Positions 53,661 to 61,512 of a stretch of 64,000 nt of DNA are shown here, in pieces. The position numbers and the translations under genes were made by a program. A model generated the notes under the pieces. It was not told the DNA's origin. It saw only the letters and a program-made list of their open reading frames with translations, and did no database searches. Each line of letters begins with the position of its first letter. Within the stretch, counting starts at the first letter, position 1. The stretch comes from MWAR01 sp035388825 (GTDB lineage: Bacteria > Muiribacteriota > Ozemobacteria > Ozemobacterales > Ozemobacteraceae): the NCBI GenBank assembly GCA_035388825.1, contig DAOOQQ010000019.1, forward strand, positions 1-64,000, in the 5' to 3' direction.

Positions 53661-54248
53661 TCACGTGCCGTTCTTCGGCTTCAGTGGCTGTTCCTTCGGA
53701 TCCGTGAGCTTCGTTCCCATTTCGCGTCGTGCGCGGAACAGCCTGATTTTCACGAGATCCACCGATATCTCGAGGATTTCCGAAATGTCGCGACAGCTCC
53801 GGTCCAGGAAGTAATACAGCCATACGACCATCTTGTGGTCGTCGTCGAGCTCGTGAAAACAGGCCAGAACGGCGTTTTTCGCCTCCTGGTGCACGTGAAA
53901 ATCGAGAGGGTCGGATTCTTCCGGGACGATCGGATCGACCGGATGCCGCGCGATCATCTTCCTGCGCCGGTTGAACTGGAAACAGTGATGGCTCGAGATG
54001 CGGAGAAGCCAGTTCACGAAGGGGCGCGCCGGGTCGAACCTCGGAAGGCTTTGGTATACGGCAAAAAATATATCCTGGGTCAGGTCGAGGGCTTCTTCCC
54101 TCTGGTGGGTGTAGGACCAGGCCATGCCGAAAATCCGCTGCTGATACTTCTGGACGAGAAGGGCGAAGGCGTTTTTGTGGCCGTTGAGAGTAGCGACGAC
54201 GAGGGTTTCGTCGCTTTCCGCAGCAGAGGGGTGATCGTTGTTCGTCAT
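53661..54248 (-). CDS. ECF RNA polymerase sigma factor
   Basis: 195 residues. Region 2: NAFALLVQKYQQRIFGMAWS, then REEALDLTQDIFFAVYQSLP (core-binding and -10 recognition), RFDPARPFVNWLLRISSHHC. Region 4: ELDDDHKMVVWLYYFLDRSC, then RDISEILEISVDLVKIRLFR (-35 helix-turn-helix). No clear ribosome binding site is seen before the ATG at 54248. Convergent with the phosphatase gene. The FecR-like zinc protein at 51708 is the likely anti-sigma, and the OmpA-pilin operon a possible target. These links are inferred from position. Confidence 0.9.
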   Translation of the reverse strand: MTNNDHPSAAESDETLVVATLNGHKNAFALLVQKYQQRIFGMAWSYTHQREEALDLTQDIFFAVYQSLPRFDPARPFVNWLLRISSHHCFQFNRRRKMIARHPVDPIVPEESDPLDFHVHQEAKNAVLACFHELDDDHKMVVWLYYFLDRSCRDISEILEISVDLVKIRLFRARREMGTKLTDPKEQPLKPKNGT

Positions 54249-54867
54249 CGGCCCAGAAGTGTCACGAGTGCCTCGAGTGCTGGAGTTTCGAGTGTCAGAT
54301 CCGTCGTCCAGGTATGGGGACAGAGTATCTCAGGGGAATCTCATGAAGCAAGCCGGGAAAGGAGAGGGTCTATGTATCGGCATTGGATCGAGCCGGGGTT
54401 CGGTTACAATAATTGCTCTGAAAAATAGTGTAACCGATATCCGCGTCTGCACAATATTCGAATGATTGAACGTGGGCGCAACAATGATTGCCATCTCCCG
54501 GGAAGAGGGGTAATCTTTGGGGTGTTGCAGGGCGCGAGACGGAGAACAACGCTCGACCGGGGATGGCGCAACGGACGGTGCGGAGGATGTGGTGAAAAGA
54601 CGCGTGAGGGACGTGGTGGCTCGTGGGACGCGGTGTCTGCTGGCATGCATGTGCATAGGCCTCGGAACGGCCCCGCCGTTCGGCACGTCGGAAGCGCCTT
54701 CCCGCTGATGCAGAGCGGGGCGGTTTCGGCTTCGCTGGCCTCGGAGAGCGCCGTCGAGCTTCATCCGGCAGGGGACCGGTATCTGGTGAGAATGCAGGCT
54801 GGTGAATGTCGCATCGGTTCCGCGCGTGAGATGCCTGGCACGAATGTACGAGTGAAGGAGAGAGCGT
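54249..54867. other. 619-base gap between the ECF sigma and ompA-like genes
   Basis: The left part has short GAGTG-rich repeats (54259-54300, with AGTGTCACGAGTGCCTCGAG) and a TGTAACC motif at 54429-54435. At 54592 (GTG) a 38-codon frame begins after CGGAGGATGT, with a signal-like sequence VKRRVRDVVARGTRCLLACM, then CIGLGTAPPFGTSEAPSR and a stop at 54708. A second frame in another register, from about 54705 to 54860 (LMQSGAVSASLASESAVELH, then PAGDRYLVRMQAGECRIGSA), looks protein-like. Together these could be a secreted protein broken by one frameshift, or chance. No confident gene. Confidence 0.35.
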
Positions 54868-55764
54868 ATGCGCATCAAAGAACGCGGATGGATCTGGGCG
54901 GAGCTGCTCGTTGTCCTTCTGCTGACGATGGCCGGCGATGTACTGTTCGCGGGCCAGATATATATCGTTGGAAATAATATTGACCGGGAGGTCGCGCGGG
55001 ATGCCGGCCTTGCGGGGAGCTACGTCTCGGAGTGCGATGAAATCCCTGCGGGGGCGAATGTCGTGGTGCTCGGCCGGGCGGATGCCGCGGGCGGGGTCGA
55101 CGAAGCCGAGTATGAGTCGCTTGCCGGCGACGGCTGCCGCTCGATCCGGCTGGGGGCGAAAAACCGGCTCGACGTGAAACAGGCCGCCGCTTCCCTCAAG
55201 AAGATGATCGACGCGGGAGCGGATCCGTTTGCTGACGTGAGCCGGACGATGGGGCTGATCGAGGCGTCGCGGGAGTACCCGCTGCTCAGCCAGGCGGAGC
55301 TGAACAAGCAGGGAAAAACCTCGCTCAATCCGCAATTCCAGCCGCAGAATCTGTTTCCCCGGGCTGCCACCCCGACCGTCGATCTGAGTCCGGAAGCTTC
55401 GTCCCTGGCTTCCAAGCTCGACCGGGACGGCCGGGTCGCCCTGTATATCAACTTCAGCCCGCAGAGTCCCGTCATCAATCCTCGCTCATTCCCGACTCTC
55501 CGCCAGGTTCTGGATCTCCTCAAGGCGCGGCCCGCCATGAAGCTCCTCATCGAGGGGCATACCGACAATTACCTGAGCAGCGAGTTCAATCAGACCCTGT
55601 CCGAGCAGCGTGCCTACAATGTTCGCCGCTGGCTTGCCGATCGCGGTGCCGTGGCCGGCAATCTCACGTCCGTCGGGTATGGGGAAACGCGCCCGATCGC
55701 CCCGAACTTCACATCGGCGGGCCGGGCCAGGAACCGCCGGGTCGAGATCGTGAAGGTTCGCTGA
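54868..55764 (+). CDS. OmpA-family C-terminal domain protein
   Basis: 298 residues. An N-terminal signal or anchor (GWIWAELLVVLLLTMAGDVL) is followed by about 150 residues of unknown alpha/beta sequence. The C-terminal OmpA domain (about 190-298) is complete: GRVALYINFSPQSPVINPRS, then MKLLIEGHTDNYLSSEFNQT and LSEQRAYNVRRWLADRGAVA, ending AGRARNRRVEIVKVR. The conserved D and R residues bind diaminopimelate in peptidoglycan. It has no beta-barrel of its own. The stop overlaps the next start by one base, making it the first gene of a four-gene pilin-like operon, so it may anchor that assembly to the cell wall. Confidence 0.87.
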   Translation: MRIKERGWIWAELLVVLLLTMAGDVLFAGQIYIVGNNIDREVARDAGLAGSYVSECDEIPAGANVVVLGRADAAGGVDEAEYESLAGDGCRSIRLGAKNRLDVKQAAASLKKMIDAGADPFADVSRTMGLIEASREYPLLSQAELNKQGKTSLNPQFQPQNLFPRAATPTVDLSPEASSLASKLDRDGRVALYINFSPQSPVINPRSFPTLRQVLDLLKARPAMKLLIEGHTDNYLSSEFNQTLSEQRAYNVRRWLADRGAVAGNLTSVGYGETRPIAPNFTSAGRARNRRVEIVKVR

Positions 55765-57875
55765 TGTCGATGGTTGCCCGCAAGCCGATGCCCTGCGCAG
55801 GTTCTCCCAAATCCGGAAGTGCGCTGGTCATCGTCGCGACGGGGCTGATCCTGGTATTCCTCGCGGGAAGCTGGTTTGCCCGGCACATGATCGCGATCCG
55901 GAACCAGACCCACCGGCAGGGCAGCCAGCAGCTCACCTGGAACTTCGTGCGGGGCCTCTCGATCCTCGCCGCCCACAAGATCCAGTATGACCTCTTGTCC
56001 GGCTCTCCTTCGGATGACCGCCTGAAAACGGCTCTTTCCCTCCCGCTGGACAAACTGCGCGACCTTTCCGCGATCGAGCTTGACCTCGCGGAACAGCCCG
56101 GCTCGCTCCGGGGACCGCTCGAACGCCTCGTCTCGCCCGTCGCGGCCCAAGGCAGGATTTCTCATACCATCACCTATACGTTGAATCGGGACGATTTCGA
56201 ATTCTGCGGGGCGACGGCCTTTCCCCGCGAAAAACGCGGCCTGATCCGGCTCGTGATCGAAACCGAGTTCAAGGGGGAGGCCGAGACTCATCTCTTCGCC
56301 ATTCCCGTGCGCGTCGCAGCGACGGTGATTCCGGGGATCTCCAAATTCTCCCTTTTCCTCCAGGATGCGACTGACGGCGACGCGGGGGGCAAGAATTCAG
56401 GATTATTCAATATAATATCTACAGATATAGATGGAAAGTTGCGGCCGGGCTCTCGTGGAAAGCCGATCGTGCTCGAGAACGGCGATCTGGCGCGAGGGGA
56501 CATCAAGTGGGAGAACTTTTTCAATAAGCCCGTGGGCCTTGTCTATCTCGGGGGAGGGGATGTCATTCTCAACCTGGCCCGGGGCGAGAGCCGGACAGGG
56601 GACTACGGGGAGGCGTTCCATTTCTACGAGGTCAACTACGAGGGATTCTGGGACGGGCTGTATGCGACGAAGATCGGCAACCATCCCACCCATGGGGCCT
56701 ATGCCCTGATGAACTGGGACAAGGGGATCTGTGACGACTTCGCGACTCCGGAGGCGCGGGAGTGGTGGAGTTTCGTCATTTCCTCCCCTAATGCTGGTGA
56801 CATGCGGCTCAATTCGGCGCTGAAGCTTTTCGGCACCGACAAGAAGCAGTCCCCCACCCTCGTGCTTGGCCGTGTGTTCCGGGGTCAGATCACGGCGCGG
56901 GCGTATAAAACCGCCGACGAGAGCCTGCCTTCCGCATTCTTCTACCATATCGAGGGGCTGGATATGTGGCGCCGCGCTCTCGACGACAATCCCTGCATGG
57001 CTGCGGATGACGGGATCAATACGATCGCCCGCTTCGCCCGTGACGTCCTCGAACTGGAACCGGATGCGGCTTCTCTCGAGAAATATCAACAGAAATATGC
57101 CAGTGACTATTCCCACTACCCGTACAACTCCTCGCTTGCCTTCTACGCGACCAACAACATGGTTGCCGATGCCCCCTCGAAATTCGGCGGCGAGCTGGGG
57201 AAGCGGATGGAGGTCGACCGGACGAACCCCCTGCTCGACACGCTCCCCGCGGAGCTGCGGCCAGTGTTCGGAAACACGTCGACGGTTCCCTCGCTTCTGG
57301 CCTGCCTGAAAGGCGGGGATACCGTCGAACGGCGGATGGCCTGGTCGATCGATCTCGCAGGGAAGGCCGGCGCATTTCCCGAGTGTCTCGTTTCCCGCGG
57401 GCTGGCCCGCATGGAAGGGGAAACCCTGCATCTGAGCCTGAACGGGTGGATCAGGCTCGAGAGGGTGCCCGGCACCGGCCTTGTCTTCGACCGTCCCGTC
57501 GTCGTCGATGGCCCGGGTGGAATCCTTCTCGATCGCGGCTCCATCGTGATTCGCGCGCCGATCGACGGCCGGGGGAATGCGAGCCGTCCCCCGACGATCC
57601 TGACGCTCGCGACGTGTGACGGCGACCTGACGGTCGAAACCGAGGGACGGGTCGATGCCGCGCTCGTCGCCCCCGGGCGGGTCTGCATCGGGAAGGGCGA
57701 TCCCGGCCGGGTTTCCATCTGGGGCAGCGTCGCGGCCGGACGAATGGACCTGAAAACGGCGTCCGAAGGGGCCAGAATCCAGTACAACGCCGCCCTGGCC
57801 TGTCTGCCGCCCTATCTGGATGAAACACCCGCGCTTTCCTACAGCGTCGATCCGAACCCGATCCTGGTCAAATGA
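55764..57875 (+). CDS. Large pilin-like secreted protein, second copy of the architecture
   Basis: 703 residues with a basic leader then SPKSGSALVIVATGLILVFL, one helix, and QGSQQLTWNFVRGLSILAAH, the PilX/GspK-type start. A long outer part has FSLFLQDATDGDAGGKNSGL (compare ENYTLFVAGK at the same place in the 11491 gene). A beta-solenoid-like end includes GGILLDRGSIVIRAPIDGRG and LTVETEGRVDAALVAPGRVC. It overlaps both neighbours. I infer a pilus tip or scaffold role from the N terminus and operon; no known domain explains the outer region. Confidence 0.72.
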   Translation: MSMVARKPMPCAGSPKSGSALVIVATGLILVFLAGSWFARHMIAIRNQTHRQGSQQLTWNFVRGLSILAAHKIQYDLLSGSPSDDRLKTALSLPLDKLRDLSAIELDLAEQPGSLRGPLERLVSPVAAQGRISHTITYTLNRDDFEFCGATAFPREKRGLIRLVIETEFKGEAETHLFAIPVRVAATVIPGISKFSLFLQDATDGDAGGKNSGLFNIISTDIDGKLRPGSRGKPIVLENGDLARGDIKWENFFNKPVGLVYLGGGDVILNLARGESRTGDYGEAFHFYEVNYEGFWDGLYATKIGNHPTHGAYALMNWDKGICDDFATPEAREWWSFVISSPNAGDMRLNSALKLFGTDKKQSPTLVLGRVFRGQITARAYKTADESLPSAFFYHIEGLDMWRRALDDNPCMAADDGINTIARFARDVLELEPDAASLEKYQQKYASDYSHYPYNSSLAFYATNNMVADAPSKFGGELGKRMEVDRTNPLLDTLPAELRPVFGNTSTVPSLLACLKGGDTVERRMAWSIDLAGKAGAFPECLVSRGLARMEGETLHLSLNGWIRLERVPGTGLVFDRPVVVDGPGGILLDRGSIVIRAPIDGRGNASRPPTILTLATCDGDLTVETEGRVDAALVAPGRVCIGKGDPGRVSIWGSVAAGRMDLKTASEGARIQYNAALACLPPYLDETPALSYSVDPNPILVK

Positions 57876-58321
57876 GAATGAACATGCGCCTCTCTGCGGG
57901 AATGGGCATGGTGGAAATTGCTGTCGCGCTGCTGATCGTCGGCCTCGCGATGGTTCCCATCTATTCGATGATCACCCACGGCTCGTCCGGGACGGTTCAG
58001 ACTAGTCAGGAGGTACAGGCCGCCATCTATGCGAACAACCTGCTCGAAGCCGTCAAAGCCGCGTCGGATTTCGACGACGACCCCCTGCTGCAGCCGTGCG
58101 AGTCGAGAGAAGTTCCGGAGCTTCTTGGAACCCAGTCCCGGCGGCTCGAGCCGATACCGATGAATCCTCGGTTCAAACGCTTCCTTTCGGTGGCGGAGGA
58201 ACGTCCGGATGGATATCCGTATCGCTATAAAATTATCCTCGCCGAGGTGCGATGGGACGGCCCCGGCGGCGTCAAAAGTCTCAGGATTCCCGGACTCGCC
58301 TTTGCGGGAGGCCGGCGATGA
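57872..58321 (+). CDS. Type IV prepilin-like protein
   Basis: 149 residues beginning MRMNMRLSAGMGMVEIAVAL, then LIVGLAMVPIYSMITHG. The prepilin signature is G-M-V-E-I with Glu at +4 or +5 after the Gly, followed by the hydrophobic helix and YANNLLEAVKAASDFDD. The start overlaps the preceding stop (ATGA). Probably a minor pilin or pseudopilin partner of the next gene. Conserved globular motifs are absent. Confidence 0.78.
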   Translation: MRMNMRLSAGMGMVEIAVALLIVGLAMVPIYSMITHGSSGTVQTSQEVQAAIYANNLLEAVKAASDFDDDPLLQPCESREVPELLGTQSRRLEPIPMNPRFKRFLSVAEERPDGYPYRYKIILAEVRWDGPGGVKSLRIPGLAFAGGRR

Positions 58322-58884
58322 ACGGAAAAACTCACTTCCGACGCGCCTTCACCCTGGTCGAACTCATCGTCGGGGCGATCATTCTGGCGGTGATCATGCT
58401 GATGGTCACCCGCCTGATTTCCGGGAGTATGAAGAGTTCGATGAAGGGCTCGTCCCATCTGAACAACATCCAGGCCGCTTCGCTGCTGCTGGCGCGGCTC
58501 GAGCAGGACATCCGCCGGGCGACGGAGCTGCAGATCGACGGGGATCAGCTCGAGGTGACCTTCTGGAACGACATCAACCGGGGGGCGCTGATCTCCGAGA
58601 CGGCCGTCTTCCAGGCACGTCCGGACCGGATCGGCCTCGTGCGGCGTCAGGGGGCCGAGGAGCATCTGTTTTGCCCGGGGCTGATCGTCGAAGCCGTCGG
58701 CACGGGCACCCCGATCTTCGCCCCGGCAGGATTTGCTGCAGCGAAGACCGGGGTGCTCGTCAGGCTGAAAATCTCGAGCCCGAAGCATACCGAGCCGTTC
58801 GAGATCGAACGCGTGCTGTTCTGTGAAAACGTCGCTTCCAATACGGCCTTGCCGGGGTGGCGCCGCGACGAGCCGGGATCCTGA
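58318..58884 (+). CDS. Type IV prepilin-like protein
   Basis: 188 residues, MNGKTHFRRAFTLVELIVGA, then IILAVIMLMVTRLISGSMKS. The motif RRAFTLVELIV is a near-consensus prepilin cleavage/methylation site, with Ala instead of Gly before the cleaved bond. The helix continues as NNIQAASLLLARLEQDIRRA. The outer part has no clear family. It is the last gene of the OmpA/pilin operon (54868-58884), overlapping its predecessor by four bases, and ends before a convergent gene. Confidence 0.82.
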   Translation: MNGKTHFRRAFTLVELIVGAIILAVIMLMVTRLISGSMKSSMKGSSHLNNIQAASLLLARLEQDIRRATELQIDGDQLEVTFWNDINRGALISETAVFQARPDRIGLVRRQGAEEHLFCPGLIVEAVGTGTPIFAPAGFAAAKTGVLVRLKISSPKHTEPFEIERVLFCENVASNTALPGWRRDEPGS

Positions 58885-58895
58885 CCGGGGGCGGG

Positions 58896-59918
58896 TTACA
58901 GCGGCTTGCGGCTGATTTCCAGACCGCTCATCGCCGTCTCGCTCACGCCGGACGGCCGGACGAACCAGAGACTCCCCGTGGCCACATCGAACGTGCCGTC
59001 CCATTCCCCGATCGGAAGCGAGAGGAAGGGGGATGCGTGGCCTGTGCCATCGACACGCAGAACCGTCATGCGGATATCACTCGAGTCCGACCCGAGATAG
59101 AGCTTGCCGTAGGAAATTCCGTCTTCGGGTTCGTTGGCGTCCGGCTCTCCAGGCATCGGAGGATACATCAGGAGCAGGGCCGTCCCGTCGGGCTGCATGC
59201 CGATGAGATTCGGAACGCCCGGATCGAGCATGACGCGGCGAGAGGTTCCCGGGGATTCCCGTTGTTCCGACATCTCCGAGCGGGGTGCCACGGGGGTTTC
59301 CTCGATGAGAATCCCCTGCGCATCCTGGTCCAGGGCCATCGTGAAGCCGCCGTCGGGCATCGGGACGAACGTGACCGGGCAGGGATACGAGTTGATCAGT
59401 TGGCCGTCGGGGCCGCAGACATACAGGGTCTGCGCCGGCCGGTCGTGGATGAAGAAGTTCCCGGTCGGTCCGACGGCGAACCGGTACTGCAGGCCCGGTA
59501 ACGCCACGCTCAACCCCCCGAGAGGGATGGTCCGCGGCGTGCCGGCTTTCCGTTCCATATACCCCATGGCCGTTTCCGCGTCGTCGAATGCCAGGATCGA
59601 GTGTTCGCCGAGCAGATACGTCTTTCCATCCGGACAAAAAGAGATCATGAACCGCCCTTCGGGAAAAGCAAGGGTTTTCACCGGCTTGTTCGCCGCGAGA
59701 TCGTGGATCAGCAGCTTGCGGGCTTCGAGATCCTGGATCAGCGCGTTGGGCCACCGGACCGTGAGAAGGAACTCGGAGCCGGCATTCCGGCCGTCCGTCG
59801 GTTTCGCATACGGGATCCGGGCAACGGTCTCCCCCGAGTCGGCAACCGGGATGTCGACGGCTGCGGCGCACGTGATCAGGCACAGGACGAAAAGAGAACA
59901 TGAGAGGATATATTTCAT
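58896..59918 (-). CDS. Secreted beta-propeller-like protein
   Basis: 340 residues. Signal peptide MKYILSCSLFVLCLITCAAA, cleaved near AAVDIP. The rest has repeated units of about 40 residues with strand-turn patterns such as PEGRFMISFCPDGKTYLLGE, then YRFAVGPTGNFFIHDRPAQT, LYVCGPDGQLINSYPCPVTF and VPNLIGMQPDGTALLLMYPP, typical of a seven-bladed propeller. It probably binds a ligand or partner outside the inner membrane. It starts after GGAGAATTTCTC and is 25 bases downstream of the C71-like gene on the same strand. Confidence 0.72.
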   Translation of the reverse strand: MKYILSCSLFVLCLITCAAAVDIPVADSGETVARIPYAKPTDGRNAGSEFLLTVRWPNALIQDLEARKLLIHDLAANKPVKTLAFPEGRFMISFCPDGKTYLLGEHSILAFDDAETAMGYMERKAGTPRTIPLGGLSVALPGLQYRFAVGPTGNFFIHDRPAQTLYVCGPDGQLINSYPCPVTFVPMPDGGFTMALDQDAQGILIEETPVAPRSEMSEQRESPGTSRRVMLDPGVPNLIGMQPDGTALLLMYPPMPGEPDANEPEDGISYGKLYLGSDSSDIRMTVLRVDGTGHASPFLSLPIGEWDGTFDVATGSLWFVRPSGVSETAMSGLEISRKPL

Positions 59919-59943
59919 GAGAAATTCTCCAGTATTTCGGGAA

Positions 59944-61437
59944 TCAGAAGCTGAGTTCGACTTTTTTCATGATCGATCCGAGCGCGCGGAAGGAGTTGAG
60001 CTGGCCGACGGCGTTGCGAGAGCTCGTCGTGTCGAGCCCCACCCATTTCCCGTCGACGTAGGCATAGGCCCACACGTGGCCGCCCCGCAAGCCGCTGCGC
60101 CAGACGCAGGAGGTGCAGTGGCCATACTGGGCCGGAATGCCGCAGGCCCGCAGGAGGCTGACGAGCACGTGCGCCTGGTCGGTGCAGTTGCCGCTCATGG
60201 ACGAAAGGGTTCCGAGTGCGCCTTTCCGGGTGTTGGCGTAATACTGGTAGGTGATCTTCCTGCCGAAATTGAAGATGTTTCGCACCGTTTCCATCGCCGT
60301 CTTCCCCTTCAGTTGCTTCGCCTTGGCGACGATGGTCGCATTGTTCGCCGGCGACCCCTTCGACGAGGCAAGGTATTTCTCATACCCTGCCGGCGCCCAG
60401 GACGTCTTGCCCGGTTGGGACGAAGCCTGGGTCGAAGGCGTCGGAGTGCCCGCCGATGCTGCGATGCTTCCGGTGCCGATGAGCTTCGCGCAGAGAGCCT
60501 GGTCGGCCACGCCGGTGACCGGAAGACCGTGATCACGCTGGTATTCCATGACGCCCAGCTTGGTGTAGGGCCCGAACCAGCCGTCGACACGGCAGTTGCG
60601 CCGTTTGCCGGTGTTGTCGAGATAGTAATAGTAGCCCGCCTTGATCAGCGCGCTCTGCAGGGCGGCCACTCGGGCCGAGGATTGCGAGGTGTCGTTCTTC
60701 GCCGTGCTGACGAGAGCCTCTTCCCCCGCGGATTCGCTCTTCGAGCCGGACGAACTCGCCATCCCGCCACGGCCGACGATCTCGGCGATCTGCTTCGCGA
60801 GGATCGGCACCCGCTTCGGGTTGTTACAGGGCTTCGTATGCTCGGGAGACTCGGCGACGAACATTCCATTCGATGTGATATAATCATAGGGGTTCTCGAG
60901 CCCCTTGAAGGATGCGCCGGAGAAGTTGTCGTCCCAGGCTTTGGGGAGAAACTTCATGCCCTTCAACTGGTAGGGGGAGAGGTTCAGGAAGATGAGCCCC
61001 TTGATCCGGTTCTTCGTCCAATAGCTGCGAAGATACCCCTTCTTTCCCAGGGCCATGTCGCGGAACGTTCCCGCGCAGACGCCTGAGGCGGCGGTCACGA
61101 GCCAGTGATCCGGAGGCATGTTCTTGATGGACAGCACGTGGTCGTTCGGCCCGCTGCAGTAGGGCGAGATGATGACGGTGATGCCGTATTTTTCCAGTTC
61201 GGCCTTGAACAGCTTCATCAGCGCCATATCCTTGGATTTGGTGACGAGGCCGTCGGTGTTGAGATACACCCTCGCCGAGGTCTCCTGGGAGGCGTTCGAC
61301 GGGGCCGCGGACGTCACGCCGGTGATCGGATGCTTGGAGAGCACGTCGGCGGCCGATCCCGCCAGGCAGGTGCCGGTTCCGAACAGGCACGATACGGCCA
61401 GCAGGATGATCATGAACGATCGCAAGAGCGCATTCAT
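59944..61437 (-). CDS. Secreted transglutaminase-like cysteine protease with peptidoglycan-binding domain (C71-like)
   Basis: 497 residues. Signal peptide MNALLRSFMIILLAVSCLFG to CLAGSAADV. An N-terminal domain (about 50-240) contains YLNTDGLVTKSKDMALMKLF, LPKAWDDNFSGASFKGLENP and a Cys-rich end. A peptidoglycan-binding type domain follows (about 262-335; RVDGWFGPYTKLGVMEYQRD, HGLPVTGVADQAL). A transglutaminase core lies at about 385-490 with the triad Cys418 (GNCTDQAHVLVSLLRACGIP), His454 (GLRGGHVWAYAYVDGKWVGL) and Asp469 (DTTSSRNAVG). This core resembles pseudomurein endoisopeptidase-type proteins of methanogens, but that likeness is from memory. The role is probably cell-wall cross-link cleavage or attack on another wall. 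ATG 61437 follows GGGAGAAGCTT. Confidence 0.8.
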   Translation of the reverse strand: MNALLRSFMIILLAVSCLFGTGTCLAGSAADVLSKHPITGVTSAAPSNASQETSARVYLNTDGLVTKSKDMALMKLFKAELEKYGITVIISPYCSGPNDHVLSIKNMPPDHWLVTAASGVCAGTFRDMALGKKGYLRSYWTKNRIKGLIFLNLSPYQLKGMKFLPKAWDDNFSGASFKGLENPYDYITSNGMFVAESPEHTKPCNNPKRVPILAKQIAEIVGRGGMASSSGSKSESAGEEALVSTAKNDTSQSSARVAALQSALIKAGYYYYLDNTGKRRNCRVDGWFGPYTKLGVMEYQRDHGLPVTGVADQALCAKLIGTGSIAASAGTPTPSTQASSQPGKTSWAPAGYEKYLASSKGSPANNATIVAKAKQLKGKTAMETVRNIFNFGRKITYQYYANTRKGALGTLSSMSGNCTDQAHVLVSLLRACGIPAQYGHCTSCVWRSGLRGGHVWAYAYVDGKWVGLDTTSSRNAVGQLNSFRALGSIMKKVELSF

Positions 61438-61512
61438 AAGCTTCTCCCGAAAATGGATTTCATCGATGGTGTTCATCACGATATTCGCACGGACCGAACG
61501 ATGGTTACAGAA

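Noticed and set aside
53661..54248. Complete FecI-FecR iron-uptake signalling locus
   Set aside because: The sigma and FecR-like genes are separated, convergent in orientation, and no TonB receptor gene is present.
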